Source: Streptomyces fuscichromogenes (GTDB taxonomy: Bacteria > Actinomycetota > Actinomycetes > Streptomycetales > Streptomycetaceae). From it: a stretch of 64,000 bases of DNA. Below are positions 34,735-44,500 of the stretch, piece after piece. How positions within the stretch are numbered: position 1 is the stretch's first letter; every line of letters begins with the position of its first letter. Made by a program: the position numbers and the translations under genes. The notes below the pieces were generated by a model. It was not told the DNA's origin. It saw nothing but the letters and a program-made list of their open reading frames with translations, and did no database searches. The DNA is taken from the NCBI RefSeq assembly GCF_014645815.1, contig NZ_BMML01000005.1:372001-436000 (forward strand). The letters run 5' to 3'.

Positions 34735-36791
34735 CCCTCGACGTCTCCCTGGAGCCGGCCGCGCCGCTCCTGGCCCGGCTGTCCGCGCTGCGCGACCGGG
34801 TCGCCGCCCTCGTCGCCCACCGCTCGGCCGACGACCCGACGGCCGCCGACCCGCTGCGTGGCCTCTACCTCTCCGAGGAAGCGGTCCGCCACCTGCTGCG
34901 CCCCGAACCGGAACCGGCCGAACTCCCGCCTCTCGAAGCCGACTTCGGCGACGGGTTCACCGACGGCGACATGGACGGATTCGCGGGCGGCGACATGGAC
35001 GGGTTCGCCGACGGCTTCACGGACGGGTTCACGGACGGACCGGCCGACCCCCTGGCCGGCCTCGCCTCCCGGCTGCGCCTCACCCCGCTCGACACCACCC
35101 TCCTCCTCATCGCCCTCGCCCCCGACCTCGACCGCTCCTTCGAGCCGCTGTACGGCTACCTCAACGACGACGTCGGCCGCCGTCGCGCCACCGTCGGCCT
35201 CGCCCTCGACCTGTACGGCGCCCCCGCGCACCTCGCCGCGGCCCGCGCCCGCTTCCACCCCGCAGCCCCGCTCGGCGCGCTCGGCCTGCTCACCGTCGAG
35301 GAGCCCGAACGCCCCTTCCTCAGCCGCTCGTTGCGCGTCCCCGACCGGGTCCTGGCGCACCTCCTCGGCGACGACACCCCGGACGCGGCGCTCACCGGAC
35401 ACCTGCGGGCGGTGTCGTACGACGGCGAACCCGCCGACGCCGAGTTCGTCCGCCTGCTGGCCGCGCGGATCGCCGCCGGGCCGCTCCTCGCCTTCCTGCG
35501 GGAGCGCCGGGAGGGCGAGGGCCTTGGCTGTGCGACGGCCGCGCTACGGCTCGCGGAGCGGTCCGCGCTGCACTACACCGGGCCCGCGGAGCGGATCCCG
35601 GAGCTGCTGCGCGAGGCCCGGCTGAGCGGCCGCGCGGTCCTCGTCGACAGCGACCGACCCGGCCCCCTGCTGGGCGAGTTGAGCACCACTGCGGCGGACG
35701 TGACCGTGCTGTTCAGCAGCCCCCGCCCCTACGATCCCCAGTGGTGCGAGCACCGCGACCCGCTCGTCCTGGAGGTCCCCTCCCGGCGCGCCGCCGCCCC
35801 GGACGCCTGGGCGGCCGTACTGCCCGACGCGCCCGGCTTCGACCTCGCGGCCACCGTCGCCCCGTACCACCTCGGCGGCGACCGGCTCACCCGGGCGGCC
35901 CGCGCCGCGCAGGCCCTCGCCGCCTTCGACGGCACCCCGCTCACCGCCGCCCATGTGCGGCTGGGCGCCCGCCAGCAGTCCGCCTCCGGCCTGGAACAGC
36001 ACGCCCGCCGGATCCGGCCCGCCGTCGACTGGCGGGACCTGGTGCTGCCCGAACGGCCGCTCGCCGAACTCCGGGAACTGGCGCTGCGCGCCCGGCACCG
36101 CGACCGGGTGCTCGGCGACTGGCGGCTGAGCGCGGGCGGCGGCCGGGGACGGGGGGTGCTCGGCCTCTTCGCGGGCGAGTCGGGCACCGGCAAGACCCTG
36201 TCGGCGGAGGTGGTGGCCGCCGAACTCGGCCTCGACCTCTACGTCGTCCAGCTCTCCTCCGTCGTGGACAAGTACGTCGGCGAGACCGAGAAGAACCTCG
36301 AACGCATCTTCACCGAGGCCGACCGCACCGACGCCGTGCTGCTCTTCGACGAGGCCGACGCCGTCTTCGGCAAGCGCTCCGAGGTCAAGGACGCCCACGA
36401 CCGGTACGCCAACCTGGAGTCGGCCTACCTCCTGCAGCGCCTGGAGGCCTTCGACGGCATCGCGCTGCTCACCACCAACCTGCGCGCCAACATCGACGAG
36501 GCCTTCACCCGCCGCCTCGACCTGGTGGTGGACTTCCCGTTCCCGGACGAGGAGCAGCGCCTCGCGCTGTGGCGGCACGGCCTGGCGCACGTGCCGAGCG
36601 AGGCGGGCATCGAACTGCGTTCGCTGGCCGCGGAGTTCGAACTCGCCGGCGGTTCCATCCGGAGCGCGGTGGTGACTGCGGCCTACCTCGCCGCCGCCCA
36701 TGACCGGCCCCTGACCGCGGCCGACCTGCTGGAGGGCGCCCGCCGCGAGTACCGCAAGGCGGGCCGCCTGGTGCCGGGTACCTGGGCGTGA
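34731..36791 (+). CDS. cis15: CIS AAA+ ATPase (Pvc15-like)
   Basis: 686 aa, GTG start overlapping the preceding TGA, with GGAGG upstream. The N-terminal 400 residues are a helical/vestigial-ATPase region. The C-terminal AAA+ module has Walker A GESGTGKT (482-489), Walker B LLFDEAD (Asp540/Glu541), and sensor-type TTNLRANIDEAFTRRLD. All sequenced extracellular-type CIS carry such an ATPase, proposed to help cargo loading or assembly. Residues about 74-105 hold a tandem DGF-containing repeat (DGFTDGDMDGFAGGDMDGF-like) not expected in the family. Confidence 0.93.
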   Translation: MTLDVSLEPAAPLLARLSALRDRVAALVAHRSADDPTAADPLRGLYLSEEAVRHLLRPEPEPAELPPLEADFGDGFTDGDMDGFAGGDMDGFADGFTDGFTDGPADPLAGLASRLRLTPLDTTLLLIALAPDLDRSFEPLYGYLNDDVGRRRATVGLALDLYGAPAHLAAARARFHPAAPLGALGLLTVEEPERPFLSRSLRVPDRVLAHLLGDDTPDAALTGHLRAVSYDGEPADAEFVRLLAARIAAGPLLAFLRERREGEGLGCATAALRLAERSALHYTGPAERIPELLREARLSGRAVLVDSDRPGPLLGELSTTAADVTVLFSSPRPYDPQWCEHRDPLVLEVPSRRAAAPDAWAAVLPDAPGFDLAATVAPYHLGGDRLTRAARAAQALAAFDGTPLTAAHVRLGARQQSASGLEQHARRIRPAVDWRDLVLPERPLAELRELALRARHRDRVLGDWRLSAGGGRGRGVLGLFAGESGTGKTLSAEVVAAELGLDLYVVQLSSVVDKYVGETEKNLERIFTEADRTDAVLLFDEADAVFGKRSEVKDAHDRYANLESAYLLQRLEAFDGIALLTTNLRANIDEAFTRRLDLVVDFPFPDEEQRLALWRHGLAHVPSEAGIELRSLAAEFELAGGSIRSAVVTAAYLAAAHDRPLTAADLLEGARREYRKAGRLVPGTWA
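34960..35046 (+). repeat. In-frame tandem DGF repeats
   Basis: Short imperfect units GACGG(A/G)TTC(A/G)CNG repeated about seven times in the ATPase gene, encoding an acidic DGF/DMDGFA run. Likely a slippage-expanded linker. Confidence 0.75.
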
Positions 36792-36837
36792 GCGGTGCGC
36801 GGAAGCGCCGGAAGGGCGGTGCGCCCGTCTTTTTTCT

Positions 36838-36925
36838 TCTGCCGCGCCGTCGTGGCTGGTCGCGCCCGCGCGGCGGCAGCCGCACATCGACTACCGCCCC
36901 GCGCCCCTTTCGGGGCGCTGTTCCT
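36838..36925. terminator. Terminator and degenerate palindromic-element remnant
   Basis: Between the convergent ATPase and ricin-type gene. GCGCCCC (36901-36907) pairs with GGGGCGC (36912-36918) around TTTC, a compact terminator. Just before it, CGTGGCTGGTCGCGC matches the left part of the long hairpin element at 33025-33147, so this is a decayed copy. Confidence 0.65.
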
Positions 36926-36935
36926 GACGGGGTTG

Positions 36936-38381
36936 TCAGTCCCCCGACGGGTGCACGATCTGCCACTCCTGGTCGTCGGTGTTCGAGCAGTAGTACAGGG
37001 TGAGGTTGGTGTCGTTGCCGCCGGTGCTGTAGCCCGCGACGTCCAGGCAGAGGTTGTCGCTGGCGAAGTTGCGGATCCAGTAGGCGCCGCTGGGCTGCTT
37101 GTCGATCCACCACAGCTGGTTGTCGGCCTTGGTGCCGTCGCACTTGTACTCGGTGATCGGCGCGGACAGCCGGGCCGAACCGTAGGCCGGCAGGTCCATG
37201 CAGAACTGGTCCTTGACGTTGCGGATCTGGAAGAGCGCGGACGAGCCGGGGCCGTCCTTCGGGTACCGCACCTCCAGGTTCCACAGCTGGTTGTCGGCGG
37301 TGGTCTCGTTGCAGGTGTACTCCCGCACCGGGCCGTTGCTGGTGCCGTCGCCGTAGCCGGGGATGTCCGCGCACTTCTTGGTGGTGGTGTTGCGGAGCAG
37401 GATGTTCGTCGCGGGGACGACCGGCTTCGGGGTCTTCTTCTTCGTCGCCTCGGGGGACGGCTGGGACTGGCCGCCGCCTCCGCCGGCCTGGGTGTCCGAG
37501 GAGCCGCCGCCGTCGTTCTCCGGTTGCTGCTGCACCTGGGACTGTGCGGGTGCCGGAGCGGCGGCGAGCGGCGCGCTGACCGTGGGGCTGGGGGCGATGC
37601 TGCTCACCCCGGCCTCCTGGGTCTGCTCCTGGGCGAGGCTGTGGACGGGGGGTTTGTAGTTGAACCAGATCAGGGCGAAGGTGACGGCGAGGGCCAGCAG
37701 GGTGCCGAAGAGGGTGGCCAGCCAGCGGGGCAGGAAGCCGCGCTGGACGTAGGTGCCGTCCACAGGCTGTGGATGGACACCGGCCCGCTGCACGGTGAGG
37801 GCGTAGGGCCGCTGCTCCTTGGGACCGAACCAGATGATCTTCCGGGGTTTGAGGGTCGCCTTGATGAAGGCGGCGCGGCCCGGTTCGATCTGGACGTTGC
37901 TGGGGTGGAGGTCGTAGGCGAGCTGGTCGCCGTTGTCGCTGCCGCTGACCGAGGCGGTGAGCTTGGTGTTGCCGAGGTTGTCGATGGCCAGCTTGGGGCG
38001 GCCCCGGAAGCGGCCCTTGACGGTGGGCGGGACGAGTTCGGCGCGCAGTTCGGTGAACGGGGTGATGGTGAGGTTGCCCTCGGGGACGGTGACCGCCTCG
38101 GGGTGCTCGGTGGGGGTGATGCGGACCGCGTACGGGTTCGGTCCGGCGGTGGCGTCCGGGGTGCGGGGCGGTGCGAACGTCAGGTCCACCGTGCCGGTCG
38201 TGCCCGGGTAGAGCCGGAGCGTCTGCGGCTCCACGGTCGTCCAGGGGGCGACGGGTCCCACCGGTTCGAAGCGGTACTCGTCGACGACGTCGCCGGTGTT
38301 GCGAAGCCGCAGGCGTACGCGGGTCGAGGCGCCCGGGTCCACGGTCGCGGAGGCGGGTTCCAGGGAGGTCCAGAGAGTCAT
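36936..38381 (-). CDS. CIS-locus membrane protein with ricin-type lectin end
   Basis: 481 aa. The N-terminal about 210 residues are two Ig-like (alpha-galactosidase NEW3/COG1470-like) beta domains. A single membrane helix follows (about 222-244, LATLFGTLLALAVTFALIWF). A Pro/Ser/Ala linker and a C-terminal beta-trefoil with three QxW-type repeats (ADNQLWNLEV, ADNQLWWIDK, DDQEWQIVHP) complete it. The topology suggests an inner N-domain facing the cytoplasm and an outer sugar-binding module at the wall. Similar genes are annotated 'hydrolytic protein' in Streptomyces, but no hydrolase motif is seen. It is coupled to the gene upstream with a 4-base gap and no RBS of its own. Confidence 0.85.
   Translation of the reverse strand: MTLWTSLEPASATVDPGASTRVRLRLRNTGDVVDEYRFEPVGPVAPWTTVEPQTLRLYPGTTGTVDLTFAPPRTPDATAGPNPYAVRITPTEHPEAVTVPEGNLTITPFTELRAELVPPTVKGRFRGRPKLAIDNLGNTKLTASVSGSDNGDQLAYDLHPSNVQIEPGRAAFIKATLKPRKIIWFGPKEQRPYALTVQRAGVHPQPVDGTYVQRGFLPRWLATLFGTLLALAVTFALIWFNYKPPVHSLAQEQTQEAGVSSIAPSPTVSAPLAAAPAPAQSQVQQQPENDGGGSSDTQAGGGGGQSQPSPEATKKKTPKPVVPATNILLRNTTTKKCADIPGYGDGTSNGPVREYTCNETTADNQLWNLEVRYPKDGPGSSALFQIRNVKDQFCMDLPAYGSARLSAPITEYKCDGTKADNQLWWIDKQPSGAYWIRNFASDNLCLDVAGYSTGGNDTNLTLYYCSNTDDQEWQIVHPSGD
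37866..38114 (-). repeat. 249-bp identical tract, copy 1
   Basis: Identical by eye to 39310-39558 (offset 1444 bases). It lies inside the shared N-terminal region of the two paralogues, whose flanks differ at third positions. It suggests recent gene conversion. Confidence 0.85.
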
Positions 38382-38385
38382 GGGT

Positions 38386-39825
38386 TCACACCGTCAGTTT
38401 GAAGGCTTCGAGCCAGAGCGTGTTGTCCCAGGTGCCCAGGGTGAGCAGGGCGGGACGGGCGTCGCTGCACGCCTGGTTGCCCCAGCCCACGTTGTGGACG
38501 TGGGCGTAGCCGCAGACCTGGCCGTTGCCGACGTTGAGGGTGAAGGTCTCCAGGTACGGATCGGCCGCCTTGGTACTGCCGATGTAGTTGTCCTTGCCGT
38601 CGGCGACGACCGCCGTCCAGGTCTGCCACTTGCCCTGCCCGTTGGTGGACTGGGAGTCGTAGACGAAGGAGTTGCCCGCGGAGCCGTCGACGCCGTACAC
38701 CGCGACGTTGAGGGCCTTGATCGGCGTGTTCTTGCCGACGGTGCCGGCGATGGTGCCGTCGCAGACGGGCTTCGACCAGCCGGCGCCCTGGACGTAGGCG
38801 CGGTAGCAGATGTGCCGGCCGCCCGGGTCGGCGGCGGCGAGCCGGTTCACGGCAGTCGCGGCCGTGTCCTGCTTCGGCTTGGCGGTGACGGTGGCCGTCG
38901 CGCCGCCACCCCCGCCGCCTCCGCCGCCCCCTCCACCGCCGTTGTCCGCCGCCTCGGTGGTCGGCGCGGCGGCCGGTGCGGCGGCGGGGGTGTCGGTGGG
39001 CGCCGGGGGCGGGGTCGGGGTCGTCGAGGGGCTGGGGGCGATGCTGCTGACCCCGGCCTCCTGCGGCTGTTCCTGGGCGAGGCTCTGCACGTGGGGCCGG
39101 TAGTTGAACCAGATCAGGGCGAAGGTGATGGCGAGGGCCAGCAGGGTGCCGAAGAAGGTGGCCAGCCAGCGGGGCAGGAAGCCGCGCTGGATGTACGTCC
39201 CCTCGACGGGCTCCGGCTTCACCCCCGACCGTTGCACGGTGAGCCGGTACGGCCGCTGTTCCTTCGGTCCGAACCAGATGATCTTCCGGGGCTTCAGAGT
39301 GGCGTCGACGAAGGCGGCGCGGCCCGGTTCGATCTGGACGTTGCTGGGGTGGAGGTCGTAGGCGAGCTGGTCGCCGTTGTCGCTGCCGCTGACCGAGGCG
39401 GTGAGCTTGGTGTTGCCGAGGTTGTCGATGGCCAGCTTGGGGCGGCCCCGGAAGCGGCCCTTGACGGTGGGCGGGACGAGTTCGGCGCGCAGTTCGGTGA
39501 ACGGGGTGATGGTGAGGTTGCCCTCGGGGACGGTGACCGCCTCGGGGTGCTCGGTGGGCGTGATGCGGACCGCGTACGGGTTCGGGCCGGCCGTCGCGTC
39601 CGGGGTGCGGGGCGGTGCGAACGTCAGGTCCACCGTGCCGGTTGTCCCCGGGTAGAGCCGGAGCGTCTGCGGCTCCACGGTCGTCCAGGGGGCGACGGGG
39701 CCCACCGGTTCGAAGCGGTACTCGTCGACGACGTCGCCGGTGTTGCGCAGCCGCAGGCGCACGCGCGTCGAGGCGCCCGGATCGACGGTCGCGGAGGCGG
39801 GTTCCAGGGAAGTCCACAGGCTCAC
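38386..39825 (-). CDS. Paralogous CIS-locus membrane protein with hydrophobic-W end
   Basis: 479 aa, GTG start. The first about 270 residues are nearly identical to the downstream gene (Ig-like domains and membrane helix LATFFGTLLALAITFALIWF), but the C-terminus is different. After a poly-Gly linker (about 305-317) come two hydrophobic-W-like repeats (YRAYVQGAGWSKPVCDGTIA and YAHVHNVGWGNQACSD ... WLEAFKLTV), known from clostridial surface proteins. It probably binds the cell surface outside the membrane. The pair looks like a duplicated anchor with exchanged outer modules. Confidence 0.83.
   Translation of the reverse strand: MSLWTSLEPASATVDPGASTRVRLRLRNTGDVVDEYRFEPVGPVAPWTTVEPQTLRLYPGTTGTVDLTFAPPRTPDATAGPNPYAVRITPTEHPEAVTVPEGNLTITPFTELRAELVPPTVKGRFRGRPKLAIDNLGNTKLTASVSGSDNGDQLAYDLHPSNVQIEPGRAAFVDATLKPRKIIWFGPKEQRPYRLTVQRSGVKPEPVEGTYIQRGFLPRWLATFFGTLLALAITFALIWFNYRPHVQSLAQEQPQEAGVSSIAPSPSTTPTPPPAPTDTPAAAPAAAPTTEAADNGGGGGGGGGGGGGATATVTAKPKQDTAATAVNRLAAADPGGRHICYRAYVQGAGWSKPVCDGTIAGTVGKNTPIKALNVAVYGVDGSAGNSFVYDSQSTNGQGKWQTWTAVVADGKDNYIGSTKAADPYLETFTLNVGNGQVCGYAHVHNVGWGNQACSDARPALLTLGTWDNTLWLEAFKLTV
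39310..39558 (-). repeat. 249-bp identical tract, copy 2
   Basis: Partner of 37866-38114. The match ends at a single C/G difference at 39559 versus 38115. Confidence 0.85.
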
Positions 39826-39908
39826 GCCGTCACGCTAGGGGTGGCCGCCCGCGCCGGTCAGGAGGTTTTGGGGCACATCGTGTGACCGGCGGGGCAGAGT
39901 GGCGGCGG

Positions 39909-41504
39909 TCAGTCCGCCAGGTCGTCGAGGCCCGGCCGCGCGCGCGGGCCGGTCGAGTAGGGCCGCAGGGTCATGCTCTGCGAGCTGTTGCCGGCCATCG
40001 CCCGGAGCTGGTAGAGGGTCACCTTCAGCGAGACGTTCCCGTAGTTGGGGTCCTTGTAGGTGACGACCCGGGCCGAGCTGTCGTAGGAGTCGATCAGGAC
40101 GGCGTGGACCGTGCTCTCCATGTCCTTCGACTTCCGGCTGGTCAGGTCGATGACCGAGGCGGACCTGTCGTCGTCCTTGTCCAGCTTGAACCGTCGCCTG
40201 ATACCGGCGTAACAGGGCAGGCTCTGGTTCTCCATGGCAAGGCGCACGTCATCGAGGCTCTGGCTCGCGTCGATGTGGGCGGGGGCGGTGTCGAGGAGCT
40301 TGCTCACCTCGTCGCCCGGCGCGCCGACCTTCTGGATCAGCGTCTTGGCGCGGTCGGAGGCCTTGGCGTAGACGTCGCGGATCGAGGCGAACTGCGCGCT
40401 GCCGTTCTGGAAGACCAGCTTGTCGAGCGAGGTCTCCGCCCCCATGGACCGGCGGGCGAACAGGGCGACCTCGTCGCGGGTGATGTCCGTGACGGCCTGA
40501 TCGTGGTGCGCGCGCCAGTTGTCGAGCTTGCGCACCATGGAGTCCAGCGCCTCGGCCGTCATGATGACCGCGAGCCGGCGCCCCTCGATCTTGTTCCCCT
40601 TCTGCTTCTCCTCCCGCTGGCGTTCGTCGCGGTCCGCCAAGGTGGGGTAGGCCCGCATCGCCACGGACAGTGCCTGGATGGGCAGTCCGTGATGCTCGGC
40701 GATGGCCTCCAGCACGTAGAGCCAGCAGGACGGCCCCTGCTGCACGGCCAGTTGGGTGACCCGCTGCACGGCGGTGACCCGCTGCACGGCGCCGGTGGCC
40801 GCGGGCGCGGCGGACGCCGCCGTCGCCGCGGGGATCCGCTGCACCGGGGGCACCGGACCGCTCATCACCCGCCGTGCCTTGTTCACCGCGTGCTGTTCGC
40901 CGGAGTCGTTCACGTCGGACATGCTGAACCCGTCGCCGGTGTCCGTACCGGGCACGGAACCCTTCGACTGGTCCTCGTAGTGGGTCAGTTCGTGGGCCCA
41001 GTCCTCCTTCGTCATGGTGTCGCCGACCACGATGTTGGGGCCCGTGGTGTACACCTTGGCGCCGAGTTCCCTCGCCGACTCCCGGGCCAGGGACCCCGTG
41101 TGCACCCGCACGCCGCTGAAGTCCGCGCCGTCGAAACGTGTCTCCATCTCCGACTGCAGCGTCGGGTCCATGTTCTGGCCGGGCGACTCGATCACCTTGT
41201 GGACCAGGGCCCGGCGCTGCACCGTCGGCGTGTGACCGCAGGCCGCGTCGTGTTCGTGGCGTTCCTCGCCGGCCGTCTGCCGCTGCACCGCGGGCAGATG
41301 ACCGCACCCCGCGTCGTGCCGGTGGCGGGACGCCTCGACGGTGCGGGCCACCGCCGCGTTGCCCGCCGTCCGCTGGAGAGCGAGCAGCCCGGCCGCGGTG
41401 CCGGTCGCGACCGTACGGTCCGCGCCGGCGGACGTGTCCCGGGCCGCCGGGCGACGGGCGGCCTGCGGGCGGCCGGCCTGGTCGTGTTCCTCCTGTGCGT
41501 GCAT
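39909..41504 (-). CDS. eCIS-core (DUF4157) protein with papain-like C-terminal domain
   Basis: 531 aa, ATG at 41504 after AAAGG. Residues 43-52 carry LQRTAGNAAV. Two copies of HxHDAxCGHxPxVQR follow (about 61-75, 83-97). The DUF4157 domain has HELTH at 171-175, a zinc-metallopeptidase-type motif. The C-terminal part has Cys260 (QGPSCWLYVLEAI), His467 (STVHAVLIDSY) and Asp485 (YKDPNYG), the order and spacing of a papain-like/C39-type cysteine peptidase. DUF4157 proteins are tied to eCIS loci and often fused to toxins, so this is a candidate cargo; its activity is inferred. Confidence 0.85.
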   Translation of the reverse strand: MHAQEEHDQAGRPQAARRPAARDTSAGADRTVATGTAAGLLALQRTAGNAAVARTVEASRHRHDAGCGHLPAVQRQTAGEERHEHDAACGHTPTVQRRALVHKVIESPGQNMDPTLQSEMETRFDGADFSGVRVHTGSLARESARELGAKVYTTGPNIVVGDTMTKEDWAHELTHYEDQSKGSVPGTDTGDGFSMSDVNDSGEQHAVNKARRVMSGPVPPVQRIPAATAASAAPAATGAVQRVTAVQRVTQLAVQQGPSCWLYVLEAIAEHHGLPIQALSVAMRAYPTLADRDERQREEKQKGNKIEGRRLAVIMTAEALDSMVRKLDNWRAHHDQAVTDITRDEVALFARRSMGAETSLDKLVFQNGSAQFASIRDVYAKASDRAKTLIQKVGAPGDEVSKLLDTAPAHIDASQSLDDVRLAMENQSLPCYAGIRRRFKLDKDDDRSASVIDLTSRKSKDMESTVHAVLIDSYDSSARVVTYKDPNYGNVSLKVTLYQLRAMAGNSSQSMTLRPYSTGPRARPGLDDLAD

Positions 41505-41597
41505 GAACTACCTTTCGGCGACGGACCCTCGACCACAACTACGAGCTCCGGGCCGGGGCGGGCAAGGGGCGTTCGGGCAGTCTCGGGGGCAATGTCC

Positions 41598-44500
41598 TCA
41601 GGACTCTCCGTCCGCCGCGGCCAGTACGCGGTGCGGGTCGGCCGGCGCGTGCCCGCCCGGAGCGGCGGCCGCCATGCGCCGTACGGCCGGTTCGGGCATC
41701 CGGATCACCACCGGGTAGGTGAGGGTGTGGTCCTGCACGCCGACCGCCCGCGCCGGATCCCGCAGCGCCCCGCTGTGCCGGTGCCGCACCCGGGCGACGG
41801 CCCTGACCTGGAGGGTGAACTGCACCAGCGTCGACGCGGCCTTCGGCTTCTGCAGCGGCACCGTGCCGGAGGCGTTGGCCGCGGCGTCGGTGGGGCCGCC
41901 GTCGCGGCCGTACGTGCCCGGGATGCTGTTCATGCCCGAGTAGTCGGCGCGGACCGGGCCCTCTCCGCCCATGAACCGCGCGGAACGGCCGTGGTGGGAG
42001 GCGTGCTGTGCGTCGGCGGCGGCCGGGCGCCCCTCGGGTCCGCTCTGCGCGACCGTCTCGAAGGTCATCTTGTCGCCGCTGCCGAGGATCTCGCCGTCGC
42101 GCAGCCGCGCGTGCAGGGAGCAGTCGATGTCCTGGCCCTCCAGACCGGACACATGCACCGGCGGCAGCTGCGCACCGGCCGACACCAGGAGCGGCAACGC
42201 CGCCGTGAGCCACTCGGTGGACACCGCCTCCCGCTGTGCGTAGTGCGCGGCGTCACCGGCCTTCCGGAGGCCGGTGCCCGCGTGCGCCTGCGCCATGGCC
42301 CGGCCGATCAGCTCCCGTATCTGCGGTGCCCCCCGGAAGCCGTTGACCTGGGCCTCCAGGGGCAGCCGGGCGCCGTCCGCGCGCCATGCGGCCAGGGCGG
42401 CCGCGGTGGCGTCGCGCACCGGGGCCGCGCTGCCCCGGGCGGGTTCCGCGGCGCGCTCCGGCCGGGCGCGGGCCAGGGCCTTGAGGTCGTTGTCCAGCAT
42501 CCGGTGCAGCAAGGACCCGTCGAGGGTCACGGACGCCAGCCGGCCGTCGGCGGAGCGCAGTTCGAGTTCCGCCTGGAAGGGGACCGTCATCTGCACCGAG
42601 TCGGCCTCGGTGTCCACGATGGTGCGCAGCCCGGTCTGCGTCCGGGTCGACGCGGCCCGCCTGCTCGACGTGGTCTTCCCGGCGCCGGGGCCCGCGACGG
42701 CGCCCGCGCTGCCGACCAGGTCGTCGTGCGGCTTGCCGGCCCCGGTCAGCGAGACGTCGACGCCGCTGGTGAGGCTCTCCTGGGTGCCGGTCGCACGCTG
42801 GCTGTAGCCGACGGTCGCGAACTCCATCTCCCGGTCGTTTCCGGACGGCCCGGCGACCGTGCCGGGCCCGGTCCGGCGGATGTGGAAGACGGCCCAGTAC
42901 GACGTGGCCCGGCGGCCGGGGACGGAGCTGTTCCGCAGCAGCTCGACGGGGACGCCGCCGTCCATGGCGCCGGCGAGCAGACCCACCGAGCCGTCCTGGT
43001 CCAGCACCCGCAGCAGCCGCTGCACGTTCTCGAACCGGTCGTCCAGCACCCGGTCCGGCAGGAGGTCCGCCGCCAGCGCCCGGTCCCGTACGGCCGCCCG
43101 CAGCCGTCCGAGCAGCGGCACGAAGTCGGGCATGCCGTCGACCAGACCGGCCCCGAGCGGGAGATGCGCGGCGAGCGCCGGTACCCCGGACACGTCCCGC
43201 GACGGCACGGGCGGAGCGACCTGCCGCTCTTGCCGAGCCTGCCGCGCCTGGCGCGCCTCGCGCTCCTGCTGCTCCTGCCCACCGACATCCCGGCTCCCCG
43301 AGCCCGCCGTCCGCCCCGCGAGTTCGGCCGCCGTCGGGTCCGGGAGTTTGCCTCTTGCCTTTTCCGACATGGCCTGGCGCGGTGCGGGCTCCGGGGCCGG
43401 GTCGGCGGTGACCGCCGCCCGGTCGCTCGGCGTCGGCCGCCACCTGGCCGCGGTCTCCGCGAGCGCCTGCTCCTGCTCCCGGGCGCGTTCCTCCGGCGTC
43501 CGCAGGCCCGCCTTGCGCAGCTGCTGCTCGGTGAGCCAGAGTCCGACGGCGCCCGGCACCGTCAGCCGCTGCGACATCGCGTACGGGCCGCGGCCGTTCA
43601 CCGCGACCTCGGCCACCATCCACGCGGACAGGTCGCACTGGACGAGGTAGAGCGGCCGGGAGCGCGGATGGACGGAGTTGCGTTCGATCGTGCCGCCGGT
43701 CGCCGCCGTGTCGGTCGTGGTCGTCGCCTGCCCGAAGCCGGGCGACACGCTCTGGGCCAGTGACCACCCCGAGCCGCGCTCCGACCCGGTGCCGTTGAAG
43801 GTCACCGCCTTGCTCTTCGTCGACGCGTGCTGCCCCGACGCCTGATGGCCGCCCAGGACCATGTTCTCGACGCCCGCCCCGCCCGCCCCGCTCTGCTCCG
43901 GCCTGCGGTGCAGGACCCGTGGGCCGGTGAGGGCCAGCCGGGTGCCGACGGCGCCGTTCAGCGCGGCCGCGCGCCGGGCGTGCCGCAGGTCGCCGACCAC
44001 CCAGCCGGTGCGGGTCGCCTGCCGCAGGGCCGCGGTGACGGACTCCGGACCGAGCCGCTCCTCCAGCGCGAGGCGCGGGGCGAGGCCCTCCGCCTGGTAC
44101 GCGGTGTCACCCGGCTTGTCCCGGTCGCCCTTGCGCGCGGCCAGGGCGAGCAGCCGGAAGGCGAGTTGCTGCAACTGCCTGCCGTCGCCGACGGTCTCCA
44201 CGAAGTCCCAGTCCCGTACCTGCCGTTCGGTGTCCGCACCGGGCGGCCGGGTGAGCAGGTCGTGGATGCCGGTGGCCTGGGAGGCGAGGTGGAACCTGGC
44301 CGGCCTGGACCGCCGGGCGGCCGTCCTGCGGTGCTCGCCCTCGCCCACGGTCAGCGCGGCGGGCGTGCTCAGCTCCACGTCCTGTCCCTCCGCGGTCCCG
44401 TCGAAGTGCTGCGGTACGGCGGCGTCGAGGTCGCCCAGCGAGGCGACGGCGCGGGCCTCGGGCTGTTCGCGGCCCCGACTGCCGGGGGTGAGGGAGCGTT

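Noticed and set aside
36936..38381. Glycoside hydrolase suggested by the common label 'hydrolytic protein'
   Set aside because: Only Ig-like, membrane and ricin-type lectin regions are visible; no catalytic motif was found.
39310..39558. Insertion-sequence duplication
   Set aside because: The identical tract lies within homologous codons of two paralogues, without terminal inverted repeats, target duplication or transposase.
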